Part shown: piece by piece, positions 1 through 12,076 of the stretch
Numbering within the stretch: the stretch's first letter is position 1
How the letters are laid out: each line of letters starts with the position of its first letter
From: Hydractinia symbiolongicarpus
Lineage: Eukaryota > Cnidaria > Hydrozoa > Anthoathecata > Hydractiniidae
Direction: 5' to 3'
NCBI RefSeq assembly: GCF_029227915.1
Contig: NC_079877.1
Location: 34,933,851 to 34,997,850 of the forward strand
Length of the DNA: 64,000 nt
Program-made: the position numbers and the translations under genes
Notes under the pieces: generated by a model
Databases searched by the model: none
Told to the model about the DNA's origin: nothing
The model's input: the letters and a program-made list of their open reading frames with translations, nothing else

Positions 1-190
1 TTTAAAAACTACAAGTCTCATGCGTTTTAGTGGTTAAAAAATAATTTAAAAAATCGTTCGGGAAATGCGTTTACTCCCTGGGTACTTTCTTTGTATACTT
101 TTGACTATACGGGCCGAGCCTGGATTTACGGGAAATCGCGGGTTTTCATTTCCGGCGATTAAATTTCTTTTATTCAGCGTCCCATCAAAA
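1..190. repeat. Partial satellite unit at left edge
   Basis: The window opens about 12 bases into a unit. This unit has GGAAATGCG instead of GGAAATGAG, GAGCCTGG at the third G tract region, and a CATTTCCGGCG segment that lacks one G. The same combination of features (GGAAATGCG with TTTCCGG and TTAAATTTC) reappears mainly between 9.4 and 16.7 kb, so the left edge is related to that part of the array. Confidence 0.85.
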
Positions 191-1815
191 ATGAAAACAT
201 TTTTGAAAACTACAAGTCTCATGCGTTTTAGTGGTGAAAAAATAATATAAAAAATCGTTCGGGAAATGAGTTTACTCCCTGGGTACTTTCTTTGTATACT
301 TTTGACTATACGGGCCGAGTCCGGGGTTTACGGGAAATGGCGGGTTTTCGTTTGCCGGCGATTAAACTCCATTTATTCAGCGTCTCATCAAAAATGAAAA
401 CATTTTTAAAAACTACAAGTCTCATGGGCTTTAGTGGTGAAATAATAATTTTAAAAATCGTTCGTGAAATGAGTTTACTCCCTGGGTACTTTCCTTGCAT
501 ACTTTTGCCTATAGGGGCCGAGTCTGGGATTTACGAGAAATCGCAGGTTTTCGTTTGCCGGCGATTAAACTTCTTTTATTCAGCGTCTCATCAAAAATGA
601 AAACATTTTTAAAAACTACAAGTCTCATGGGCTTTAGTGGTGAAATATTAATTTAAAAAATCGTTCGGGAAATGAGTTTACTCCCTGGGTATTTTATTTG
701 TATACTTTTGACTATACGGGCCGAGTCTGGGATTTACGGTAAATCACAGGTTTTCGTTTGCCGGCGATTAAACTTCTTTTATTCAGCGTCTCATCAAAAG
801 TGAAAACATTTTTGAAAACTACATGTCTCATGCGATTTAGTGGTGAAAAGATAATTTAAAAAATCGTTTTGGAAATGAGTTTACTCACGGGGTACTTTCT
901 TTGTATACTTTTGACTATACGGGCCGAGTCCGGGGTTTACGGGAAATGGCGGGTTTTCGTTTGCCGGCGATTAAACTCCATTTATTCAGCGTCTCATCAA
1001 AAATGAAAACATTTTTGAAAACTAAAAGCCTCAATCGTTCTAGTGGTGCAGAAATAATATGAAAAATCGTTCGGGGAAGTCAGTTTACTCCTTGGGTACT
1101 TTCTTTATATACATTCAACTATACGGGCCAAGCCCGGGATTTACGGGAAATGGCGGGTTTTCTTTTGCGGGCGATTAAACTTCTTTTACTCAGCGTCTCA
1201 TTAAAAATGAAAACAAGTTTGAAAACTACAAGTCTCATGCGTTTTAGTGGTAAAAAAATAATTTAAAAAATCGTTCGGGAAATGAGTTTACTCCCTGGGT
1301 ACTGTCTTTGTATACTTTTGACTAAACGGGCCAAGCCCGGGAATTTCGGGAAATCGCGGGTTTTCGTTTGCCGGCGATTAAACTTCTTTTATTCAGCGTC
1401 CCATCAAAAATGAAAACATTTTTGAAAACTACAAGTCTCATGCGTTTTAGTGGTAAAAAAATAATTTAAAAAATCGTTCGGGAAATGAGTTTACTCCCTG
1501 GGTACTTTCTTTGTATACTTTTGACTAAACGGGCCAAGCCCGGGATATTCGGAAAATCGCGGGTTTTCGTTTGCCGGCGATTAAACTTCTTTTATTCAGC
1601 GTCTCATCAAATATGAAAACAATTTTGAAAACTACAAGTCTTATGCGTTTTAGTGGTGAAAAAATAATTTAAAAAATCTTTCTGGAAATGAGTTTACTCA
1701 CAGGGTACTTTCTTTTTATACATTCGACTATACGGGCCAAGCCCGGGATTTACGGGAAATCGCGGGTTTTCGTTTGCCGGCGATTAAACCTCTTTCATTA
1801 AGCGTCTCATCAAAA
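191..1815. repeat. 8-unit HOR block, copy 1 (1625 bp)
   Basis: Eight units, one of them 204 bp because of an extra G in CGGGGAAG. From about 205 to 1455 the order of variants matches 1830 to 3080 at a distance of 1624-1625 bp: a GGGGTTTACGGGAAATGGCG unit, two GGGCTTTAG units, a GCGATTTAG unit, a GTGCAG (type C) unit, and units with GACTAAACGGG. Copy 1 differs from copy 2 by a tract of about 100 bp near 905-1005 that is type A where copy 2 is type B. Confidence 0.85.
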
Positions 1816-3034
1816 ATGAAAACATTTTTGAAAACTACAAGTCTCATGCGTTTTAGTGGTGAAAAAATAATATAAAAAATCGTTCGGGAAATGAGTTTAC
1901 TCCCTGGGTACTTTCTTTGTATACTTTTGACTATACGGGCCGAGTCCGGGGTTTACGGGAAATGGCGGGTTTTCGTTTGCCGGCGATTAAACTCCATTTA
2001 TTCAGCGTCTTTTCAAAAATGAAAACATTTTTAAAAACTACAAGTCTCATGGGCTTTAGTGGTGAAATAATAATTTTAAAAATCGTTCGTGAAATGAGTT
2101 TACTCCCTGGGTACTTTCCTTGCATACTTTTGACTATAGGGGCCGAGTCTGGGATTTACGAGAAATCGCAGGTTTTCGTTTGCCGGCGATTAAACTTCTT
2201 TTATTCAGCGTCTCATCAATAATGAAAACATTTTTAAAAACTACAAGTCTCATGGGCTTTAGTGGTGAAATATTAATTTAAAAAATCGTTCGGGAAATGA
2301 GTTTACTCCCTGGGTATTTTATTTGTATACTTTTGACTATACGGGCCGAGTCTGGGATTTACGGGAAATCGCAGGTTTTCGTTTGCCGGCGATTAAACTT
2401 CTTTTATTCAGCGTCTCATCAAAAGTGAAAACATTTTTGAAAACTACATGTCTCATGCGATTTAGTGGTGAAAAGATAATTTAAAAAATCGTTTTGGAAA
2501 TGAGTTTACTCACGGGGTACTTTCTTTGTATACATTCGACTATACGGGACAAGCCCTGGATTTACGGGAAATCGCGGGTTTTCGTTTGCCGGTTATTAAA
2601 CCTCTTTCATTAAGCGTCTCATTAAAAATGAAAACATTTTTGAAAACTACAAGCCTCAATCGTTCTAGTGGTGCAGAAATAATATGAAAAATCGTTCGGG
2701 GAAATCAGTTTACTCCTTGGGTACTTTCTTTATATACATTCAACTATACGGGCCAAGCCCGGGATTTACGGGAAATCGCGGGTTTTCTTTTGCCGGCGAT
2801 TAAACTTCTTTTACTCAGCGTCTCATTAAAAATGAAAACAAGTTTGAAAACTACAAGTCTCATGCGTTTTAGTGGTAAAAAAATAATTTAAAAAATCGTT
2901 CGGGAAATGAGTTTACTCCCTGGGTACTGTCTTTGTATACTTTTGACTAAACGGGCCAAGCCCGGGAATTTCGGGAAATCGCGGGTTTTCGTTTGCCGGC
3001 GATTAAACTTCTTTTATTCAGCGTCCCATCAAAA
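1816..3034. repeat. 8-unit HOR block, copy 2 (partial)
   Basis: Six units that repeat the variant order of 191-1409 about 1625 bp downstream, including the GTGCAG unit near 2670 and the CTGTCTTTGTATAC unit near 2928. Similarity of phase is lost at about 3080, where this copy has GAAAAAATAATATAG and copy 1 has TAAAAAAATAATTT. The duplicated stretch is therefore about 1.25 kb with an eight-unit period. Confidence 0.82.
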
Positions 3035-4861
3035 ATGAAAACATTTTTGAAAACTACAAGTCTCATGCGTTTTAGTGGTGAAAAAATAATATAGAAAATC
3101 GTTCGGGAAATGAGTTTACTCCCTGGGTACTTTCTTTATATACTTTTGACTATACGGGCCAAGCCCGGGATTTACGGGAAATGGCGGGTTTTCGTTTGCC
3201 GGCGATTAAACTTCTTTTATTCAGTGTCTCATCACAAATGAAAACATTTTTGAAAACTACAAGTCTCATGCGTTTTAGTGGTGAAAAGATAATTTAAAAA
3301 ATCGTTTTGGAAATGAGTTTACTCACAGGGTAATTTCTTTGTATACATTCGACTATACGGGCCAAGCCCGGGATATACGGGAAATCGCGGGTTTTCGTTT
3401 GCCCGCGATTAAACCACTTTCATTAAGCGTCTCATCAAAAATGAAAAAATTTCTGAAAACTACAGGTCTCAAGAGTTTTAGTGGTGAAAAATTAATTTAA
3501 AAAATCGTTCGGGAAATGAGTTTACTCCCTGGGTACTTTCTTTGTATACTTTTGACTATACGGGCCGAGTCCGGGATTTACCGGAAATCGCGGGTTTTCG
3601 TTTGCCGGCGATTAAACTTCTTTTATTCAGCGTCTCATCAAAAATGAAAACATTTTCAAAAACTACAAGTCTCATGGGCTTTAGTGGTGAAATAATAATT
3701 TAAAAAATCGTTCGGGAAATGAGTTTACTCCCTGGGTACTTTCTTTGTATACTTTTGACTATACGGGCCGAGTCTGGGATTTACGGGAAGTCGCAGGTTT
3801 TCGTTTGCCGGCGATTAAACTTCTTTTATTCAGCGTCTCATTAAAAATGAAAACATTTTTGAAAACTACAAGTCTCATGTCATTTAGTGGTGAAAAGATA
3901 ATTTAAAAAATCGTTCTGGAAATGAGTTTACTCACAGGTTACTTTCTTTGTATACATTCGACTATACGGGACAAGCCCGGGATTTACGGGAAATCGCGGG
4001 TTTTCGTTTGCCGGCGATTAAACTTCTTTTATTCAGTGTCTCATCAAAAATGAAAACCTTTTTGAAAACTACAAGTCTCATGCGTTTTAGTGGTAAAAAG
4101 ATAATTTAAAAAATCGTTTTGGAAATGAGTTTACTCACAGGGTAATTTCTTTGTATACATTCGACTATACGGGCCAAGCCCGGGATTTACGGGAAATCGC
4201 GGGTTTTTGTCTGCCGGCGATTAAACCACTTTCATTAAGCGTCTCATCAAAAATGAAAACATTTCTGAAAACTACAGGTCTCATGCGTTTTAGTGGTGAA
4301 AAATTAATTTAAAAAATCGTTCGGGAAATGAGTTTACTCCCTGGGTACTTTCTTTGTATACTTTTGACTATACGGGCCGAGTCCGGGATTTACGGGAAAT
4401 CGCGGGTTTTCGTTTGCCGGCGATTAAACTCCATTTATTCAGCGTCTCATCAAAAATGAAAACATTTTTAAAAACTACAAGTCTCATGGGCTTTAGTGGT
4501 GAAATAATAATTTAAAAAATCGTTCGGGAAATGAGTTTACTCCCTGGGTACTTTCTTTGTATACTTTTGACTATACGGGCCGAGTCTGGGATTTACGGGA
4601 AGTCGCAGGTTTTCGTTTGCCGGCGATTAAACTTCTTTTATTCAGCGTCTCATCAAAAATGAAAACATTTTTGAAAACTACAAGTCTCATGCGATTTAGT
4701 GGTGAAAAGATAATTTAAAAAATCGTTCTGAGAATGAGTTTACTCACAGGGTACTTTCTTTGTATACATTCGACTATACGGGACAAGCCCGGGATTTACG
4801 GGAAATCGCGGGTTTTCGTTTGCCGGCGATTAAACCTCTTTCATTAAGCGTCTCATTAAAA
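3035..4861. repeat. Linking unit and 4-unit HOR (812 bp, two copies)
   Basis: One linking unit (3035-3237) is followed by two four-unit copies, 3238-4049 and 4050-4861, whose starts are exactly 812 bp apart. Shared markers are CAGTGTCTC before the first unit, the ATTTCTGAAAACTACAGG unit with GAAAAATTAATTT (3441 and 4253), the GGGCTTTAG unit, and a unit with GGGAAGTCGCAGG. The second copy overlaps the start of the following 5-unit HOR, so this is a period change inside continuous sequence, not a break. Confidence 0.8.
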
Positions 4862-6282
4862 ATGAAAACATTTTTGAAAACTACAAGTCTCATTCGTTCT
4901 AGTGGTGCAGAAATAATTTGAAAAATCTTTCGGGAAATCAGTTTATTCCTTAGGTACTTTCTTTATATACATTCAACTATACGGGCCAAGCCCGGGATTT
5001 ACGGGAAATCGCGGGTTTTCGTTTGCCGGCGATTAAAATTCTTTTATTCAGCGTCTCATGAAAAATGAAACCAAGTTTGAAAACTACAAGTCTCATGCGT
5101 TTTAGTGGTGAAAAAATAATTTAAAAAATCGTTCGGGAAATGAGTTTACTCCCTGGGTACTTTCTTTGTATACTTTTGACTATACGGGCCGAGTCCGGGA
5201 TTTACGGGAAATCGCGGGTTTTCGTTTGCCGGCGATTAAACTTCTTTTATTCAGCGTCCCATCAAAAATGAAAACATTTTTGAAAACTACAGGTCTCATG
5301 CGTTTTAGTGGTGAAAAATTAATTTAAAAAATCGTTCGGGAAATGAGTTTACTCCCTGGGTACTTTCTTTGTATACTTTTGACTATACGGGCCGAGTCCG
5401 GGATTTACGGGAAATCGCGGGTTTTCGTTTGCCGGCGATTAAACTCCATTTATTCAGCGTCTCATCAAAAATGAAAACATTTTTAAAAACTACAAGTCTC
5501 ATGGGCTTTAGTGGTGAAATAATAATTTAAAAAATCGTTCGGGAAATGAGTTTACTCCCTGGGTACTTTCTTTGTATACTTTTGACTATACGGGCCGAGT
5601 CTGGGATTTACGGGAAGTCGCAGGTTTTCGTTTGCCGGCGATTAAACTTCTTTTATTCAGCGTCTCATCAAAAATGAAAACATTTTTGAAAACTACAAGT
5701 CTCATGCGATTTAGTGGTGAAAAGATAATTTAAAAAATCGTTCTGAGAATGAGTTTACTCACAGGGTACTTTCTTTGTATACATTCGACTATACGGGACA
5801 AGCCCGGGATTTACGGGAAATCGCGGGTTTTCGTTTGCCGGCGATTAAACCTCTTTCATTAAGTGTCTCATTAAAAATGAAAACATTTTTGAAAACTACA
5901 AGTCTCATTCGTTCTAGTGGTGCAGAAATAATTTGAAAAATCGTTCGGGAAATCAGTTTATTCCTTAGGTACTTTCTTTATATACATTCAACTATACGGG
6001 CCAAGCCCGGGATTTACGGGAAATCGCGGGTTTTCGTTTGCCGGCGATTAAAATTCTTTTATTCAGCGTCTCATGAAAAATGAAACCAAGTTTGAAAACT
6101 ACAAGTCTCATGCGTTTTAGTGGTGAAAAAATAATTTAAAAAATCGTTCGGGAAATGAGTTTACTCCCTGGGTACTTTCTTTGTATACATTGGACCACAC
6201 GGGCCAAGCCCGCGTTTTAGGGGAAATCGCTGGTTTTCGTTTGCCGGCGATTAAACTTCTTTTATTCAGCGTCTTATTAAAA
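4253..6282. repeat. 5-unit HOR (1015 bp), two tandem copies
   Basis: Copies at 4253-5267 and 5268-6282 are offset by exactly 1015 bp. The order is an ACAGG/GAAAAATTAATTT unit, a GGGCTTTAG unit, a GCGATTTAG unit with CGTTCTGAGAATGAG, a type C unit (GTGCAG, CATTCAACTATACGG) and a unit starting ATGAAACCAAG. The last unit of copy 1 continues as type A, while copy 2 becomes a variant with CACACGGGCC and GCCCGCG near 6195-6214. Confidence 0.85.
4862..5064. repeat. Representative type C unit (GTGCAG variant)
   Basis: A 203-bp unit showing the type C signature: CATTCGTTCTAGTGGTGCAG where other units have GCGTTTTAGTGGTGAAAA, GGAAATCAG in place of GGAAATGAG, CTTTATATAC, and CATTCAACTATACGG. About 18 such units occur in the window, for example near 1046, 2670, 5916, 6521, 7539, 8349, 17836, 18243, 26980, 28402, 29213, 46191, 49032, 49642, 53486 and 58352. 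They usually sit just after a type B unit and before a unit with AAAACAAG or AAACCAAG in place of AAAACATT. Confidence 0.85.
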
Positions 6283-6891
6283 ATGAAAACATTTTTGAAA
6301 ACTACAGGTCTCATGCGTTTTAGTGGTGAAAAAATAATTTGAAAAATCGTTTGGGAAATGAGTTTACTCCCTGGGTACTTTCTTTGTATACTTTTGACTA
6401 TGCGGGCCGAGTCCAGGGTTTACGGGAAATCGCGGGTTTTCGTTCGCCGGCGATTAAACCTCTTTCATTAAGCGTCTCATTAAAAATTAAAACATTTTTG
6501 AAAACTACAAGTCTCATTCGTTCTAGTGGTGCAGAAATAATTTGAAAAATCGTTCAGGAAATCAGTTTATTCCTTAGGTACTTTCTTTATATACATTCAA
6601 CTATACGGGCCAAGCCCGGGATTTACGGGAAATCGCGGGTTTTCGTTTGCCGGCGATTAAAATTCTTTTATTCAGCGTCTCATCAAAAATGAAACCAAGT
6701 TTGAAAACTACAAGTCTCATGCGTTTTTGTGGTGAAAAAATAATTTAAAAAATCGTTCGGGAAATGAGTTTACTTCCTGGGTACTTTCTTTGTATACATT
6801 CGACTATACGGGACAAGCCCGGGATTTACGGTAAATTGCGGGTTTTCGTTTGCCGGCGATTAAACCTCTTTCATTAAGCGTCTCATTAAAA
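6283..6891. repeat. Three linking satellite units
   Basis: Three 203-bp units between the second and third copies of the 5-unit block. They include one type A unit with GGGCCGAGTCCAGGG, a type C unit and a unit with TACGGTAAATTGCGGG, a marker that recurs near 8250 and 9060. Confidence 0.75.
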
Positions 6892-7905
6892 ATGAAGACA
6901 TTTTTGAAAACTACAAGTCTCATTCGTTCTAGTGGTGCAGAAATAATTTAAAAAATCGTTCGGGAAATCAGTTTATTCCTTGGGTACTTTCTTTATATAC
7001 TTTTGACTATACGGGCCGAGTCCGGGATTTACGGGAAATCGCGGGTTTTCGTTTGCCGGCGATTAAACTCCATTTATTCAGCGTCTCATCAAAAATGAAA
7101 ACATTTTTAAAAACTACAAGTCTCATGGGCTTTAGTGGTGAAATAATAATTTAAAAAATCGTTCGGGAAATGAGTTTACTCCCTGGGTACTTTCTTTGTA
7201 TACTTTTGACTATACGGGCCGAGTCTGGGATTTACGGGAAGTCGCAGGTTTTCGTTTGCCGGCGATTAAACTTCTTTTATTCAGCGTCTCATCAAAAATG
7301 AAAAATTTTTGAAAACTACAAGTCTCATGCGATTTAGTGGTGAAAAGATAATTTAAAAAATCGTTCTGAGAATGAGTTTACTCACAGGGTACTTTCTTTG
7401 TATACATTCGACTATACGGGACAAGCCCGGGATTTACGGGAAATCGCGGGTTTTCGTTTGCCGGCGATTAAACCTCTTTCATTAAGCGTCTCATTAAAAA
7501 TGAAAACATTTTTGAAAACTACAAGTCTCATTCGTTCTAGTGGTGCAGAAATAATTTGAAAAATCGTTAGGGAAATCAGTTTATTCCTTAGGTACTTTCT
7601 TTATATACATTCAACTATACGGGCCAAGCCCGGGATTTACGGGAAATCGCGGGTTTTCGTTTGCCGGCGATTAAAATTCTTTTATTCAGCGTCTCATGAA
7701 AAATGAAACCAAGTTTGAAAACTACAAGTCTCATGCGTTTTAGTGGTGAAAAAATAATTTAAAAAATCGTTCGGGAAATGAGTTTACTCCCTGGGTACTT
7801 TCTTTGTATACATTCGACCACACGGGCCAAGCCCGCGTTTTAGGGGAAATCGCTGGTTTTCGTTTGCCGGCGATTAAACTTCTTTTATTCAGCGTCTTAT
7901 TAAAA
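6892..7905. repeat. 5-unit HOR, third copy (1014 bp)
   Basis: Five units that follow the order of 5268-6282 at a distance of 1623-1624 bp, including the GGGAAGTCGCAGG unit, the GAGAATGAG unit, the type C unit near 7539 and the GCCCGCG unit near 7834. Its first unit is different at the start (type C head joined to a type A tail), so the match begins only at about 6990. One base is missing at the ATGAAAAATTTTTG near 7297. Confidence 0.8.
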
Positions 7906-9931
7906 ATGAAAACATTTTTAAAAACTACAAGTCTCATGGGCTTTAGTGGTGAAATAATAATTTAAAAAATCGTTCTGGAAATGAATTTACTCACAGGGTA
8001 CTTTCTTTGTATACATTCGACTATACGGAACAAGCCCGGGATTTACGGGAAATCGCGGGTTTTCGTTTGCCGGCGATTAAACTCCATTTATTCAGCGTCT
8101 CATCAAAAATGAAAACATTTTTAAAAACTACAAGTCTCATGGGTTTTAGTGGTGAAATAATAATTTAAAAAATCGTTCTGGAAATGAGTTTACTCACAGG
8201 GTACTTTCTTTGTATACATTCGACTATACGGGACAAGCCCGGGATTTACGGTAAATTGCGGGTTTTCGTTTGCCGGCGAATAAACCTCTTTCATTAAGCG
8301 TCTCATTAAAAATGAAGACATTTTTGAAAACTACAAGTCTCATTCGTTCTAGTGGTGCAGAAATAATTTGAAAAATCGTTCGGGAAATCAGTTTATTCCT
8401 TGGGTACTTTCTTTATATACATTCAACTATACGGGCCAAGCACGGGATTTACGGGAAATCGCGGGTTTTCGTTTGCCGGCGATTAAAATTCTTTTATTCA
8501 GCGTCTCATCAAAAATGAAACCAAGTTTGAAAACTACAAGTCTCATGCGTTTTAGTGGTTAAAAAATAATTTAAAAAATCGTTCATGAAATGAGTTTACT
8601 CCCTGGGTACTTTTTTGTATACATTCGACTACACGGGCCAAGCCTGGGTTTTAGGGGAAATCGCTGGTTTTCCTTTGCCGGCGATTAAACCTCTTTCATT
8701 AAGCGTCTCATCAAAAATGAAAACATTTTTGAAAACTACAGGTCTAATGCGTTTTAGTGGTGAAAAAATAATTTGAAAAATCGTTTGGGAAATGAGTTTA
8801 CTCCCTGGGTACTTTCTTTGTATACTTTTGACTATACGGGCCGAGTCCGGGGTTTACGGGAAATGGCGTGTTTTCGTTTGCCGGCGATTAAACTTCTTTT
8901 ATTCAGCGTCTCATCAAAAATGAAAACATTTTTGAAAACTACAAGTCTCATGCGTTTTAGTGGTTAAAAAATAATTTAAAAAATCGTTCGGGAAATGAGT
9001 TTACTCACAGGGTACTTTCTTTGTATACATTCGACTATACGGGACAAGCCCGGGATTTACGGTAAATTGCGGGTTTTCGTTTGCCGGCGATTAAACCTCT
9101 TTCATTAAGCGTCTCATTAAAAATGAAGACATTTTTGAAAACTACAGGTCTCATGCGTTTTAGTGGTGAAAAAATAATATAAAAAATCGTTTGGGAAATG
9201 AGTTTACTCCCTGGGTACTTTCTTTGTATACTTTTGACTATACGGGCCGAGTTCGGGGTTTGCGGGAAATGGCGGGTTTTTGTTTGCCGGCGATTAAACT
9301 TCTTTTATTCAGCGTCTCATCAAAAATGAAAACATTTTTGAAAACTACAAGTCTCATGCGCTTTAGTGGTTAAAAAATAATTTAAAAAATCGTTCGGGAA
9401 ATGCGTTTACTCCCTGGGTACTTTCTTTGTATACTTTTGACTATACGGGCCGAGCCGGGATTTACGGGAAATCGCGGGTTTTCGTTTCCGGCGATTAAAT
9501 TTCTTTTATTCAGCGTCCCATCAAAAATGAAAACATTTTTGAAAACTACAAGTCTCATGCGTTTTAGTGGTTAAAAAATAATATAAAAAATCGTTCGGGA
9601 AATGAGTTTACTCCCTGGGTACTTTCTTTGTATACTTTTGACTATACGGGCCGAGTCCGCGGTTTACGGGAAATGGCGGGTTTTTGTTTGCCGGCGATTA
9701 AACTCCATTTATTCAGCGTCTCATCAAAAATGAAAACATTTTTAAAAACTACAAGTCTCATGGGCTTTAGTGGTGAAATAATAATTTAAAAAATCGTTCG
9801 TGAAATGAGTTTACTCCCTGGGTACTTTCTTTGCACACTTTTGACTATACGGGCCGAGTCTGGGATTTACGGGAAATCGCAGGTTTTCGTTTGCCGGCGA
9901 TTAAACTTCTTTTATTCAGCGTCTATCAAAA
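7906..9931. repeat. Ten mixed satellite units
   Basis: Ten units without one dominant period. Type A and type B units alternate, with TACGGTAAATTGCGGG units near 8250 and 9060 and two GGGTTTACGGGAAATGGCG or similar units 406 bp apart (8788 and 9194). From about 9370 onward the TTTCCGG/GGAAATGCG variant appears, which leads into the 13-unit HOR. Confidence 0.8.
9447..9478 (+). other. Canonical G-quadruplex motif
   Basis: Four GGG tracts separated by loops of 7, 6 and 7 bases, within the usual limit of seven. The common unit has a first loop of 8. A one-base loss in GAGCCGGG brings this unit under the limit. Confidence 0.7.
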
Positions 9932-10104
9932 ATGAAAACATGGGCTTTAGTGGTTAAATAATAATTTTAAAAATCGTTCGGGAAATGAGTTTACTCCCTG
10001 GGTACTTTTTTTGTATACTTTTGACTTTAGTCCGGGATTTACGGGAAATCGCAGGTTTTCGTTTACCGGCGATTAAACTTCTTTTATTCAGCGTCTCATC
10101 AAAA
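9932..10104. repeat. Truncated 173-bp unit (double deletion)
   Basis: First of thirteen units carrying both characteristic deletions. AAAACAT runs directly into GGGCTTTAG, a loss of 22 bp between two CAT triplets, and GACTATACGGGCCGAGTCC is reduced to GACTTTAGTCC, a net loss of 8 bp. GGTTAAATAAT and a C-to-T change giving TACTTTTTTTG complete the signature. Confidence 0.9.
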
Positions 10105-10510
10105 ATGAAAACATTTTTGAAAACTACAGGTCTCATGCGTTTTAGTGGTGAAAAAATAATTTAAAAAATCGTTCGGGAAATGCGTTTACTCCCTGGGTAC
10201 TTTCTTTGTATACTTTTGACTATACGGGCCGAGTCCGGGGTTTACGGGAAATGGCGGGTTCTCGTTTGCCGGCGATTAAACTCCATTTATTCAGCGTCTC
10301 ATCAAAAATGAAAACATTTTTAAAAACTACAAGTCTCATGGGCTTTAGTGGTGAAATAATAATTTAAAAAATCGTTCGGGAAATGCGTTTACTCCCTGGG
10401 TACTTTCTTTGTATACTTTTGACTATACGGGCCGAATCCGGGGTTTACGGGAAATGGCGGGTTTTTGTTTGCCGGCGATTAAACTCCATTTATTCAGCGT
10501 CTCATCAAAA
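9932..10510. repeat. Three units leading into the 13-unit HOR
   Basis: The first truncated 173-bp unit (9932-10104) is followed by two 203-bp type A units with GGGGTTTACGGGAAATGGCG. The same succession is found at 12077-12655, so this is the tail of an incomplete HOR copy lying to the left. Confidence 0.78.
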
Positions 10511-10713
10511 ATGAAAACATTTTTAAAAACTACAAGTCTCATGGGCTTTAGTGATGAAATAATAATTAAAAAAATCGTTCGTGAAATGAGTTTACTCCCT
10601 GGGTACTTTCTTTGCATACTTTTGACTATACGGGGCGAGTCTGGGATTTACGGGAAATCGCAGGTTTTCGATTGCAAGCGATTAAACTTCTTTTATTCAG
10701 CGTCTCATCAAAA

Positions 10714-10886
10714 ATGAAAACATGGGCTTTAGTGGTTAAATAATAATTTAAAAAATCGTTCGGGAAATGAGTTTACTCCCTGGGTACTTTTTTTGTATAC
10801 TTTTGACTTTAGTCCGGGATTTACGGGAAATCGCAGGTTTTCGTTTGCCGGCGATTAAACTTCTTTTATTCAGCGTCTCATCAAAA
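10714..10886. repeat. Truncated 173-bp unit
   Basis: Carries both the 22-bp loss between CAT triplets and the GACTTTAG replacement. It lies immediately after a unit whose end reads CGATTGCAAGCG instead of CGTTTGCCGGCG. Confidence 0.9.
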
Positions 10887-11290
10887 ATAAAAACATTTTT
10901 GAAAACTACAAGTCTCATGCGTTTTAGTGGTTAAAAAATAATTTAATAAATCGTTCGGGAAATGCGTTTACTCCCTGGGTACTTTCTTTGTATACTTTTG
11001 ACTATACGGGCCGAGCCGGGATTTACGTGAAATCGCGGGTTTTCGTTTCCGGCGATTAAATTTCTTTTATTCAGATTCCCATCAAAAATGAAAACATTTT
11101 TGAAAACTACAAGTCTCATGCGTTTTAGTGGTGAAAAAATAATATAAAAAATCGTTCGGGAAATGATTTTACTCCCTGGGTACTTTCTTTGTATACTTTT
11201 GACTATACGGGCCGAGTCCAGGGTTTACGGGAAATGGCGGGTTTTCGTTTGCCGGCGATTAAACTCCATTTATTCAGCGTCTCATCAAAA

Positions 11291-11692
11291 ATGAAAACAT
11301 TTTTGAAAACTACAAGTCTCATGGTCTTTAGTGGTGAAATAATAATTTAAAAAATCGTTCGTGAAATGAGTTTACTCTCTGGGTACTTTTTTTGCATACT
11401 TTTGACTATACGGGCCGAGCCGGGATTTACGGGAAATCGCGGGTTTTCGTTTCCGGCGATTAAATTTCTTTCATTCAGATTCCCATCAAAAATGAAAAAT
11501 TTTTTGAAAACTACAAGTCTCATGCGTTTTAGTGGTGTAAAAGTAATAAAAAATCGTTCGGGAAATGAGTTTACTCCCTGGGTACTTTCTTTGTATACTT
11601 TTGACTATACGGGCCGAGTCCGGGGTTTACGGGAAATGGCGGGTTTTCGTTTGCCGGCGATTAAACTCCATTTATTCAGCGTCTCATCAAAA
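11291..11692. repeat. Pair of 201-bp units that keep a reading frame open
   Basis: Two successive 201-bp units. The first lacks two bases through GAGCCGGG and TTTCCGG, the second lacks two bases in GTAAAAGTAATAAAA. Because 201 is a multiple of 3 and the usual in-frame stop in the A-rich stretch is lost, a 128-codon frame (11366-11752) stays open. The same situation occurs at 14038-14439. I read this as an accident of length, not a gene: the peptide is the same one encoded by every other unit. Confidence 0.8.
11412..11443 (+). other. Canonical G-quadruplex motif
   Basis: Loops of 7, 6 and 7 bases between four GGG tracts, from the GAGCCGGG variant in a 201-bp unit. Confidence 0.7.
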
Positions 11693-11895
11693 ATGAAAAC
11701 ATTTTTAAAAACTACAAGTATCATGGGCTTTAGTGGTGAAATAATAATTTAAAAAATCGTTCGTGAAATGAGTTTACTCCCTGGGTACTTTCTTTGCATA
11801 CTTTTGATTATTCGGGCCGAGTCTGGGATTTACGGGAAATCGCAGGTTTTCGTTTGCCGGCGATTAAACTTCTTTTATTCAGCGTCTCATCAAAA

Positions 11896-12076
11896 ATGAA
11901 AACATGGGCTTTAGTGGTGAAATAATAATTTAAAAAATCGTTCGTGAAATGAGTTTACTCCCTGGGTACTTTCTTTGCACACTTTTGACTATACGGGCCG
12001 AGTCTGGGATTTACGGGAAATCGCAGGTTTTCGTTTGCCGGCGATTAAACTTCTTTTATTCAGCGTCTCATCAAAA
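11896..12076. repeat. 181-bp unit with only the 22-bp deletion
   Basis: AAAACAT joins GGGCTTTAG as in the 173-bp units, but the GACTATACGGGCCGAGTC segment is intact, so the length is 203 minus 22. It is followed directly by a unit carrying both deletions (12077). It shows that the two deletions can separate. Confidence 0.9.

Noticed and set aside
79-88. Short palindrome GAGTTTACTC as a terminator or operator
   Set aside because: A four-base stem with a two-base loop, repeated in most units, is too weak and has no gene context.
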